Assembly: GCA_963971425.1 (NCBI GenBank)
Contig: OZ020514.1
Location: 20,371,406 to 20,435,405, forward strand
Direction of reading: 5' to 3'
DNA length: 64,000 bases
From: Bryoerythrophyllum caledonicum
Lineage: Eukaryota > Streptophyta > Bryopsida > Pottiales > Pottiaceae
This document shows positions 31,432 to 41,681 of the stretch, piece after piece. The translations under genes were made by a program, and so were the position numbers. The notes beneath the pieces were generated by a model. It saw only the letters and a program-made list of their open reading frames with translations, did no database searches and was not told the origin of the DNA. How positions within the stretch are numbered: position 1 is the stretch's first letter; every line of letters begins with the position of its first letter.

Positions 31432-33972
31432 GTCTCTAGGGCAAGTTGGGAGGTCGTTGGAGCTTGTTGGGAGGTCGCAGTGGAAAATGAGGGAGTCGCA
31501 AGGGCGTTTTGGGAGGTCGCTGGGCCGCTTTGGGAGGTCGCTGGGACACTTCGGGAGGTCGCAAGGGCGCTTTGGGAGGTCGCTGGGGAAGGATCGGGGG
31601 GTCGCTAGAGGGCTTTGGTGAGTTGCAGGGTAGGTTTTGCTGACCGTTGGGAGGTTCACAGTTGACTGTCTACGGGGAGGGTTGCAGTGAGGGAGTGTCG
31701 TGAGTGTTGGGGTTTCGGAGTAGTATGCTGCGGGAGGAAGGTGGGGAAGGGTTCTGGAGGATCTGGGTTTCTGGTGTGTGAGGAGAGGGTGGGATGAGGT
31801 TGCGTGCGGGAGGGGTTTTAATGTGTTTCTATCCTGTGTGCGTTCGGGATTAGAGGAGGGGGGGGGGGCTAATCGTCTTCGAGAGTGTGCTGTGGAAGGG
31901 ATTTCAGGTAGGGAGAGGCTGTGTATGTTTTGTGACTGTGTGGGTGCGTGATCAGGGGAGAGGGAGGGTGGTATGTATCTGCGAGGGTGGGTTAGGGATG
32001 GGGTTACAGTCGAGGGGGGGGGTTTCTGTGGATTCGGACTTCTGTATGGTTCGGAGTCTAGAGGGAGGGGGGGGAGTGATCGGCAATGGGGGTGGGCAGT
32101 GGGGGATTTGCGGGGAGGACATATGAGGAACGAGGAGGGGGGTTGGGCTGTGGGGAGGTTTGGGGAGGTCGAAGTGGACAGGGAGGGGCAGGAGGGGAAT
32201 GGGTGTAAGGGGGGAGAGTAGAAGGGAGCAGTGGAGGGAGAGGATCTGAGGGAGAGAGGAGCTGTGGCGAGTATCTGTGGGTGATGGTTGGAGGAGAGAG
32301 AGAATGAAATCAGATGAGGGTGAGTGGAGGGGAGAACCTGAAGGGTTTCGAGCTCGCTCCCGCAATCGTTGTCCAGCAATACTCCTCCACTACTGTTGGT
32401 CTTCACGATCTTCTCAGTGGTCACCTTGCTGCCAGGCGTCCTGTGTTCGTTCTCCGCAGGTACTGTCTTTTGAGTGTCGATTTGCTTTGCTGTGGATGTG
32501 GCGGTTGTGACTTGCTGCGATGTTGATTGTGTGGTTGTCTTGCTGTAGTGTTGCTTTGTTGTGTTGCAGCGTTGATTCAGTCTTCCCTTGATTCTTGGTG
32601 TCGGTTTTGTCTTTCTTTGCTGCCTCCAGATCTTCAAGTTTTTTTGTTTTTGCCTGTTCAGAGTTTCTGGCACTACCTGCTGATGTTTTTTTTTTTTTTC
32701 TACTTTGTGTCTATAGGGAAATGGACAGCGCTTCCGCGCGTGGGGGGAAGCTCTGTGCCACGGGATGTTGGAATGGGTGTGCAAGGAAGAGGTAGGTCCG
32801 TCGCTATTGGTGTTCTGTCTATTTGGTGTTGTGTGTGAGGGATGGGAAGGGTATTCTAGGGTTTGTCTCAGTGGTGCATTCTGTCTATGTGTTGTGCCTC
32901 TGGTGGTGTGTCTAGACGTGTAGAGCGTAGTGTTAGGTGGCGGAGAGGCTGAGGTTTCTGGAGTAGAGAAGATTATGTAAATATAACAAAGACAAAAATG
33001 ATAGTATTGGTTAGTGAGAGACGTACCTGGATCCGTGGAGGCTGATTCGCTTGGTTGTGTGCGTAGATCTGTCGTCCCGCGTGTTGTACGCCTTGGCCTC
33101 ACTTCGACATCGCTTCTTATGGGGGTGGTTCTGCTGCGAGAAGGGTTCGCTGCAGCTTCTCTTTGGATCAGATCTTCTCTGCTACGAGGTGTGCTCCTTG
33201 TTGTTGTAGAGTTTGCTACTGCTGCTCCGATCCGAATGGGGGCAGCTTTGTTACTCTTGGGTGAACTCCACCTTCTCGCACGTCCTGTTTCTCCTCCTTT
33301 TCTGCTATGGGCAGCTCTGCTTTTTGAAGTTCTTCTCTGCAAGGTGAAGGTCCTACTCCCCCTAAGGGCAGTCTTGTCGTTTCTACACTTGCGCCAGTTA
33401 ATAATATCTAATGTATATACGCAGCTGCATATTTCATAAATGACATCTACTTCTAGTAAAGAAAATTTGCAATAGATGGGAGGATAAGGTGTAGCCTGTG
33501 GTGGCGAGTTGAGGCTGTGCCGTAGCAATGCTGAGTGGTGACTTTGCTCAATCTTGATACTTGGATTCCTGGGTTGGGGAGAGGGAGACTTGTTGGAGAG
33601 GTTTTGAGATCTAATTCCGGTGCTCTAGATCTGGGATGGGTCGTATTCTATGTGGTCTAAGTGATAGCAGATCTGATCCCAACACTAAGCTCCCCACTTC
33701 AGATCATACTTGCACAAATCTGCACCTTCTTGAGACAACCTTCAACTTCCCTCCACAGATCTAGTGTTGAGCCATCCAACACGTCTACTTTGCATCTCAA
33801 GTCTCACCAAACTACCATAGATCTGTGCACTACGAGGGCTCACAATAGGGCCAGCCAACTCCTATCGCACGAAGTTTGCATCTCACAGGCTAAGTCCCCC
33901 ACCTCCCCTCACCAGGAAATACGGAGCTCACGCACTAGTTCCCATTCTCGTTTGCTACAATCAACCGTGTGT
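31432..33972 (-). promoter_or_regulatory. 5' leader of the retrotransposon
   Basis: 2.5 kb between the element 5' end and the first ORF1 ATG. It is C-rich on the sense strand. It holds a 21-bp tandem repeat (starts of GGGAGGTC at 31448, 31469, 31511, 31532, 31553 and 31574). It also carries a stop-free frame of about 700 codons in the ORF1 frame without any ATG; its product would be Pro/Ser-rich. A LINE needs an internal promoter in this region, but I see no specific motif that proves it. Confidence 0.6.
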
Positions 33973-33985
33973 TGTGACATCTCTA
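33973..33985. repeat. target-site duplication, right copy
   Basis: TGTGACATCTCTA, identical to 21067-21079. Beyond it the DUF7869-type copy B coding sequence resumes at once. Confidence 0.9.
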
Positions 33986-36900
33986 CTAGTAATGAGGCAC
34001 AATGGAGCTGGATCTGTGGCTCTCCAATCATGAATTGGCCAGAAGCCTTCTACCAAGACCGCAGGACTGGAAGGAAGAGGTTTCTCTAGTTCTACAAGTG
34101 CTCCATTCCAGTATTCAATATAAGGTGGAAAATCCTTTCGAAAGCCCATACTTTTAAGCATCTCGCGTTCCCAGAATTCTATATAACCTCGAATTCTACA
34201 CTTGATGAACGACCTCTTATCAAGAGCTTTGGAAACCTTCTCTCTTGCCTTCTCTGGATTGCCTATGGAAGAAGAAAATTCATCGCCCCACAACCGCCTG
34301 AAAGGTACAGGATTTGGGAGCCGGAAGGTAGCATCGATTTTCCGTTTGCATCCTCCTTCCAAAGACGGATAGCAGGCTTGTCCCTGGGTAGCCAATGCGC
34401 ATGAACTACAAGTTCCTTAAATCGCATGACGAGCCACCCTTCTTCATCTACGTAGAATTTAAAGAGGTGCATCTCTCCTAAGCCAACAAGTCTGTCAACA
34501 CCATCATGAATATAACCATGGACGAAATATTTGAAATAAGCAACCTCTTGAACAAACTCGGGCATGAAACGCAAGCCCTGCGACTGCATGAAGGACATCA
34601 TCAATTCCACGACAATATAAGTATTCTGGCTCTTCAAGGTCTTAGATAAGTGGCTAAGGTAAGCATCAATATCCTCATGCGTGTGCCTGACTAATAAGAA
34701 ACCAACTTGGATTTTTTTGAACACCCTTCGATAAGTCAACATTGATAAGAACACCATGAGAAATTGGTTCTCATTGTCCTTTGCAGAGTTGTCAAGCTGC
34801 AAATATAACTTTTTTAAAAGGGAGAGGGGTACAGTCGACTTATTTGTTATCGGAGGTAAAAGCTGAATACATCTGGACTTCCCTCTGAGCATAGCTTCAA
34901 AGAAAGAATTGGTTGGCTCATGGAGAAAAAATTCAACCTGATTCATGAATGGGTGGTTCCTCGAGACGCCAAAGCAATCTCGCAAGGTAGGAGAGAGTGT
35001 AATTAGAGTCTCCTTGCCACAAGTCAGTGGAGTAGTGAGCATAGGCACCATCTCCATGTCCGTGTGTGACCAGACTGGTGACGTTCATTGGGAACTGACC
35101 CAAGGGTGATGTGAGTTTGGTAGAAACTCGCATACGAGGAATAGCGGTCTTGGCTGTATCCATTTTATCGTGGTTAATACAAAGAATATCGTCCTTCTGC
35201 TGCTTAAACTCCTCTCTCCAGGTATGGTACACACGCCTACACAAAGCTTGGAAGTTGCAATGGGTTTGTTTTTGCTTCACGAACGAATTATATTTGGGGG
35301 AACCCTTAACTCATCTGTCGATGTACTGCAATAGAGTGTCACAGAGGGTGCACTTTGCAAATGAGCTCCCAACGGGTTTATCCGCAACATTGTTAAAGTA
35401 CTCCCTCCTCATTCTACTAACAGCGGATTGCGAAACCGCGGGCAACCCGCATTGTAGATTCGACTGCAAAAGAGTCAAAACATTGAATCTGTTAGCTGAG
35501 TGCCCAGTGAGAATTGAACTTAAATCAGATTGAGGATAACCACAGAATGGGAGGACTGTAAGATTGTAGTATACCTTTGGTGATCGTAGGATCCTACCAT
35601 GAACTAGATGTACAGAGCAAAGATAGAGGGTCTTTTAGGACATTTTCATAATACAGCCGGTGTTTAAAGTACACGTGAATTGAGATAAGTGGTTCATGTA
35701 GTGTACTATATAGAGTAATACCTTTGTGGCGTCAGCCTGGATCTTCTTTCAACTATGTCCAGAGGGCAGAAATTTTAGAGTGTCCATCCGCTCTGGTACT
35801 GTCAACCTCATCTGATTGGGCATGTGATTAGCACTCTCATTGATGATAGCCGTAATCGTACCAAGTGCTTGCACGGTTCTAAGGCGGGGTCGTTTGACGT
35901 CTTTGGTCCCGTGCATAGAGAAAACGATGCCCTTCTTGTACTGGTCCATATATTCGTGAAACGTTGATTTTGGTATGCCATGGATTTTGTCCTACATTGT
36001 AGCGCAGATATCCTGACCTAGTAAAGTGACATACTTTCGTTTCCGATTGTTGCCCATATAGCATAATTGTCCACCTATAGACCTTGCATAATCCCGGCGT
36101 TCGTCAAAGTCCTTCAACCAAAACTTCTGGCAAATGAAAAGGGTATCCTGGGGCTTGATTAAGCGCACGCATTTGTCAGAACAACATGATTGGGAACTCA
36201 CTGTTTGAATCTCTTCCGGCATAGTCTTCTTAGCGAACGCGTTGAGCTTCTCCTCAGTCCGCTTCTAGCGACAAACAAACCTGTATGGTGCTTTTGGGCG
36301 GACACCAAGGTGCGCATTTGCGCCCGGTGCTTCAGGAAGTCGAGCGTATCGCTATGACTATGTCCTCCTTCGAATGCATAGTCGTAAATGGCCACCTCCA
36401 ATGACTCATGATGTCACTAGGATCTCTGATGAAAACGTCGAATACTGTGACGCCAATGTTCCCGTCCCCTAAAGTATTGTTTTCGAACGGCTCATCCAGA
36501 CAGACGCAATTAGTGCGACGAGAGGCCGTAAGATCCCCATCACCGTTAAAGCGCTTCACAACCCTCTCCACCCACTCTGCCTGAGTCATAAAAGGAAGAG
36601 TGTTTGAAGACCCGGAAATTTCACCTAAGTCCGAAGTCAAGACAAGGCTTGCTTCTCCCAGAGAATTATTCTACCAATCGATTTAGCCAAGACAGAGTTG
36701 CCCTCTTGCATTGGATGAATGAGTAGACTTTGCGCCATTGCATGTATCTCAACAGGTTGAAGAAGAGTCAATTCCGCGAAGGTGAGATCAATGTCGACGC
36801 CAAGCCAACACCCAGTAGGAACGGCTTCAATGACAATGGCATGTCCAACAACGCCATGTCCAGGGTAGCAAAGTAAAGCACTCATGCCCGGTTCATATCG

Positions 36901-37183
36901 GTTACGCTCGTCATTGGCTTCAACATCAGGATTAACGCTCGCACAATCAGTAAACTCATCGTCCGGTCTGCAACTTGAAGACATCGAAGGCAACCGGAGA
37001 GAAAAGGATCCAATAAACCTTCGATCAGCCCTGGTCTTCGTTCTCCTGATGAATAAAAAATTGTAAGAGACAAATCTACAGATCAAGCCAGATGGCACTA
37101 GATTGTAAGATCCTACGATGAACCATGATTTCATACTCACCCCTAATTCCCAGGTTCTGCGATCACCCCAGAGTATCACCAAA
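33986..37183 (-). pseudogene. DUF7869-type protein, copy B, N-terminal and middle part
   Basis: Read from about 37.18 kb downward: an N-terminal exon with MSSSCRPDDEFTDCASVN; the NIGVTVFDVFIRDPSDIM block near 36410; a Cys-containing middle at 36222-35992; the GIPKSTFHEYMDQYKKGIVFSMHGTK segment near 35990-35900; then RRVYHTWREE...MDTAKTAIPRMRVSTK (35230-35110), THGHGDGAYAHYS, LYLQLDNSAKDNENQF, VGFLLVRHTHEDIDAYLSHL, and a C-terminal run that stops at the retrotransposon junction. Copy A shows the same order. Frame changes near 35000 and 34380, and stops near 35310 and 36235, show decay apart from the 12.9 kb insertion. At least two introns are readable (35470-35722 and about 37076-37140). Family function is unproven; the conserved Asp/His blocks might be an enzyme core. 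Confidence 0.72.
35470..35722 (-). other. intron of DUF7869-type copy B with a palindrome
   Basis: Minus-strand donor GTATTACTCT after GCCACAAAG, and acceptor TTTTGCAG before TCGAATC. The palindrome GATCGTAGGATCCTACCATG is at 35582-35601, in the same intron that carries a worn relative in copy A. Confidence 0.65.
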
Positions 37184-37444
37184 GCGATCGTAAGATCCTA
37201 CGATTGTTCGGTAACTCCTAAACGATCCTAGGCGATAGTAAGATCCTACAATCATCCAAGATTATCTGCAACATCCACAGTCCTCGTTCGATAACGAACC
37301 AAAGAGATTGTAAGATGCTACGATCTTCCAGAATACTCAGCTGCACTCCATGCCCGTTTTCATCCACCACCAAATAGATCGTAGGATCATACGATCTTAA
37401 CATAACCCCTGACTGATCTTCAAGGATAGTACTATCCTACGATC
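37101..37444. repeat. six 20-bp palindromes upstream of / in the first introns of copy B
   Basis: Members at 37101-37120, 37186-37205 (GATCGTAAGATCCTACGATT), 37234-37253, 37306-37325, 37377-37396 (GATCGTAGGATCATACGATC) and 37425-37444. Spacing is irregular (48-85 bp). The first lies in a ~60-base intron (minus strand donor GTGAGTATG, acceptor CTGTAG). The others lie further 5' in untranslated or intronic sequence. Confidence 0.85.
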
Positions 37445-38494
37445 ATCCGATATTATCATAGGACCATCCAATATTGTACGATCATCATGACTGTACGGAA
37501 AGCACGTTTAAGAACACAGTAATAGCTACTGAACCAGTTGATTTAAGCAATGGCAACAGTTGTTTCCACCACAAGTATGAGTAGTTTACAGAATATGATA
37601 CAGACTAATTTAAAACAACAATTACTTTACAAACCACCGCAACACTTTCACGATTAAAATTAGTTTAGAATCTATGATTCTGACTCACTTACAACAGCAT
37701 CAACTCTGAAAACCACCGTGGCACATGCATTTTCAAAATATTTCAAAACCGCAATGTGTACAAAGTGGAAAAAGGAGACAGTATCGTAGATTGTGATAGA
37801 ACCGGAGAGAGATGGATCAATACTGGCAGCGCGGCAGCAATGAAACGCTCGATCAACTTGAAGGTAAAGCTCAGATTGACCTAAAGGTGAAGTTGAGATC
37901 GACGCGAATGAGAAGCTCAGATTGACGTGAATGTGACGCTCACATTGACGTGAAGGTTAAGATGAGCTTACAGCTTAAAGCTCGTTGCCTAAGCTCGACA
38001 GAACATGACGAAGAAGTGTCGAAGTAGGTGAAGCCCAAACTCGACAAAACACAAAGACAATACCGCATTACTGACGCTCTCATACTCCAAGTGTCTTCAA
38101 AACAAACACAATGCTCTCAGTTCTTGGGCAAATACAACACTCTCAGACTCTAACTCTACTGGAAATGAACTCGTAATGCTTGAACACTAAAAGCAGAGCA
38201 ACCTCTTCTTGATCTAAAGAAAGCGGGAAAAACATCAAGAACAGGTTGAATCCTTGGCGGGGTTAGAATCACAATCATTTTAAAGGACGTAGAGAGCTGT
38301 ACAAGTGCGACTTCAAATGTAATTATTTCCAAGACGGAAAATGACAAGAACAAAGACAAAATAAAATATATTAGTGAAATTGTTCTTGAATTGTGGGAAC
38401 GTCTAGTGATCATGAAGAACACATGTATTTCAGTAGTAATCGTGAACTTACGACAATTCGTCATGGTTACAATCATTAACCTATTAGACTAGGT
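37445..38494. other. non-coding stretch, no gene seen
   Basis: AT-rich. At about 37855-37975 a loose repeat of AGCTCAGATTGACGTGAA-like words occurs three to four times. I see no credible ORF. Confidence 0.5.
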
Positions 38495-38960
38495 TAAAAG
38501 TTCACGGTTCTGGGTTCAGGGTTTAGGGTACAAGATAACAGACTCAAGCTTCCAGGTTTAGGGTTCTAGGTTTAGGGTTTTAGGTTCGAGGTCTTAACTT
38601 CAGTCTTTGGGGTTTAGGTTTCTAGGATTAGAGTTTCAGGTTTGGGGTTTTTAGCCTTACGGTTTGGAGTTCATGGTGGTTGGTTTAGGATCCTAGGTTC
38701 AAGGTTTTTGCTTCAGGGTTTAGGGTCCAAAATTCTAGGTTTAGGGTCCTTAGTTCAGGGTTTTTGCTTCATGGTGTAGGGTTTCAAGTATCGATCTCAG
38801 GGTTTTAAATTCTGAATTTCAAGTTTAGAATTTAGGCTCTACGGCGTAGGGTTGAGGGTCGAGGGTCGAGGGTCGACGGTTTAGGGTTTAGGGTTCAGGT
38901 TTAGGGGTTCCACGTTTAGGATATTGGACTAAAATTCAAGGTTCAGGGTAATCCTTGAAA
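38495..38960 (+). repeat. degenerate plant-telomere-like tract (TTTAGGG)
   Basis: Dozens of GGTTTAGGG, GGGTTTAGGG, GGTTCTAGG and GGTTCAGGG variants run across ~460 bp. Most are exact or one-off forms of TTTAGGG, the Arabidopsis-type telomere repeat. This is interstitial, far from any end, and diverged. Confidence 0.8.
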
Positions 38961-39424
38961 CCCTTGTATAAATGATTCGTCGAGCTTGGATAAAACATTC
39001 ACGTATTTTACACTAAACATACAATAAAGGTACTAGAATATAGCAAGACATACACCTTTGGATTGGAGATTCAACTAAAATCTTTCATTTGGGGGTCATT
39101 TCAATATCTAAAGCTTATCATGCTTAAATATGACACCATACATATAAATAATATGATCATTTTGCAACTTCTCCACCCTAAACCTAGGTGCACTAATGAT
39201 CTAAAATAAAATTGTCATGTGTCGGTGGATCAAGCTCAACACAATTATAGGGAATTATAACTATTGTATACATCAATTCCTAGACCTTGTATGTGAAATT
39301 TGAATTAACAATGATCAAGTTGTATTTATCCTTCAATAACAATGAATTTCAACACATAGTAAATGTATGTATTGCCAATTCCTTGAGTGCCATGTATTGT
39401 TTCATCAAATAATTTTGTCCGACC

Positions 39425-40000
39425 ATAGAATAAAGAATAAGTCTAATGAAAGATTGAATAGAAATACCTAGAATAAAAAAATAGAATAAAGAAATAGAAT
39501 GAAAGATTGAATAGAAATAAGTAGAATTGAAAAATAGAATAAAGAATAAGTCTAATGAAAGATTGAATAGAAATACCTAGAATAAAAAAATAGAATAAAG
39601 AATAAGTCAAATGAAAGATTGCATAGAAATATCTAGAATAAAAAAATAGAATAAAGAAATAGAATGAAAGATTAAATAGAAATAAGTGGAATCAAAAAAT
39701 AGAATAAAGAATAGGTCTAATGAAAGATTGAATAGAAATATCTAGAATCAAAAAGAAAAATAAAGAAATAGAATGAAAGATTGAATAGAATTAAGTGGAA
39801 TCGAAAAATAGAATAAAGAATAAGTCTAATGAAAGATTGAATAGAAATATCTAGAATCAAAAATAATGAAAGATTGAATAGAAATAAGTGGAATCGAAAA
39901 ATAAAATAAAGAATAAGTCTAATGAAAGATTAAATAGAAATATCTAGAATGAAAAAGCAAAATATAGAAATAGAATGAAAGATTGAATAAGGATTGAATA
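39425..40000 (+). repeat. AT-rich satellite with 109-bp period
   Basis: The marker TCTAATGAAAGATTGAATAGAAAT (or a close variant) returns at offsets of 109, 56, 109, 109 and 93 bases starting near 39441. The unit is itself made of ~54-bp halves of TAGAATAAAGAAATAG-type words. No coding content. Confidence 0.85.
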
Positions 40001-40299
40001 AACATAATCGTGAATTGACAATTTATTAACCTCCACTCCTTGCACAGTTGTTTTGAATATGCTACACCCCTTCTCTACCTCTAAAAATTGGTGTATAGGG
40101 AACTAACCTCATGCTTACGACAATGTTAAGAGATTTAGAGCTTATGTAGTGCAAGAATATCATACGAAGTGAAGTCTAAAGAACTTGTTATTTAATTTAA
40201 TTTTCAGCTCCAAACTCTGAGTTAAAATTGAATTCTTGATTAACCGTATTAGTCTTCACCGTATAGTAATGATGACTCGAAGCATCATTAGAGCTTGAT

Positions 40300-41240
40300 G
40301 TAGACGGCAACTCAGTCGTCGTGGAGGAGTTATCCCACCATCAATGACAACTTCAAATCGGTGCATTTGGCGGATGCGACGTTACGAAAGAGTGCGGCGC
40401 CTTGAAAGAAACAATACTTCGAGGTATGAATTTTTTTCTTAGAAACTCTAGTCAGTTGATATGTATTAGAAATTCGATGTTTCTAGGTCTTTGTGCAGCT
40501 GAGGATGCTGGTAAGGAGAATGAAGTTGTTCGGAGTTCTTCAACCGTCGATGTTTTTTAGACATTGAATACGTGTTGTTGCTGTGACTCACAAGCTTCTA
40601 ACACGACGTCTCGTCTAGCGTATAGGGCAACCAATTCACGAGGATGACAGGCCTCTCCGGCAATGCAAGCGACTAGAGTGACCCGTAAGTTTCTATCCTT
40701 TCAATGATGCTAAATTTTTCTTTTTCGCGTTCTCGTTTAGATGATTTGAAGTATGATATGAAATTTGATGAATTCTTATTTCCATATTAGGTTTACAAGC
40801 TACGTAGTATGTTATGAATGATTGTCAGATTGGGGTTTTCATGTTAGGTTTACAAGGTGCGTAGTATGTGCTGAATGTTTTCAGCTTTAGGTCTTAGGTA
40901 AGATTTGCTGGATATGTACAATCTTTTGAATGATTTTCTACTAAGGCTTTCCATGTTCTAATTTACAAGCTTTGTTGAATGATGTGAATGGTATTCTAGC
41001 TTTGGTACTCATACTCGGATTTACAAGGTTTGTAGTATGTCATGAATGTCATAACACTCATCGAATTTTACTGAATCGTATGTTAATCCCTTGTAGTGTG
41101 ATATGCAATTTAGGATTATTGTGTATGGTATGCAAACTTTTCACGATAGATAGAATGTAGATCTATTGTACAATATTTACACATGAAGTTATCATAAGTT
41201 GTACATTGGTGCTGAAGTGCACCTGAAGTTCATACAATCC
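40300..41240 (+). other. possible 5' exons of the 41-48 kb gene
   Basis: A stretch reading RRYERVRRLERNNTSR ends in a donor-like GAG|GTATGAATT at about 40430, and a following block starts after TTTCTAG near 40487. These look like short exons upstream of the decayed gene at 41682, but I cannot prove continuity. The rest (about 40560-41240) is AT-rich intron-like DNA with short repeats of TTTACAAGCT/TTTACAAGGT. Confidence 0.35.
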
Positions 41241-41247
41241 TCATGGC

Positions 41248-41623
41248 GATCGTAAGATCCTACCATCGTCATGAGGATGGTAGGATCTTACGATCCCCAT
41301 GAGGATCGTTAGATCCTACGATCCCTTTCAGGATCGTAAGATCTTACGATTCCATTCAGGATCGTTAGATCTTACGATCCCGTTCAGGATCGTAAGATCT
41401 TATAGTCCCCTTGAGGGATCATATGATCTTTTGCAATCCCTTAGGTCTCCTTGAACCAAAGGTCCCCTCGAAGATAGTAAGATCCTACGATCCATTTCAC
41501 AGTGTACTCTAGTTATCACAACTTCTTCTGTATCCATTGTAGAATGGGATTGTAAGATCTTACGATCCCCCTAAGGTCTGTATGAACTAAAAATACCTTT
41601 TAGGATGGTAGGATCTTACGATC
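41248..41623. repeat. array of 20-bp palindromes, first six in strict 28-bp period
   Basis: Palindromes start at 41248, 41276, 41304, 41332, 41360 and 41388, exactly 28 bp apart: a 20-bp palindrome plus an 8-base spacer. Spacers are GTCATGAG, CCCATGAG, CCTTTCAG, CCATTCAG and CCGTTCAG. A degenerate seventh begins at 41416 after the spacer CCCTTGAG. Separate members follow at 41473-41492, 41548-41567 and 41604-41623. All lie 5' of, or in an early intron of, the decayed gene at 41682. Confidence 0.9.
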
Positions 41624-41681
41624 CTGAGTAAGATGGTTTCCCGTGATTTGAAAGGAAACCGTTGACACCTGAGTTTCTTTT

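Larger units (their letters stand above)
21080..33972 (-). mobile_element. full-length non-LTR retrotransposon, Dualen-like (12.9 kb)
   Basis: The ends are fixed by the 13-bp target-site duplication and by alignment of the two flanks to the unbroken copy A. Read on the minus strand the layout is: a 2.5 kb leader (33972-31432) with 21-bp tandem repeats; ORF1 (31431-29812); a ~1 kb low-complexity spacer; ORF2 (28755-21358); a 3' UTR of 278 bases; a hairpin (21120-21096); and a 16-base TTC/TTTC-rich tail. Carrying both an AP-type and a restriction-like endonuclease plus RNase H is the mark of the Dualen (RandI) clade first described in Chlamydomonas. The sense strand is A-rich, as in many LINEs. 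The element lies in the same orientation as the gene it interrupts and contains none of the locus palindromes, so it arrived after them. Confidence 0.9.

Noticed and set aside
31432-33528. A 1238-residue ORF1 starting at 33528
   Set aside because: The start there is TTG. The first ATG in frame is at 31431, giving a normal-sized ORF1.
41248-41435. CRISPR-like array (regular palindromic repeats with short spacers)
   Set aside because: Spacers are only 8 bases and nearly identical to each other, the context is a eukaryotic gene, and single copies of the repeat are dispersed over 30 kb. There are no cas genes.
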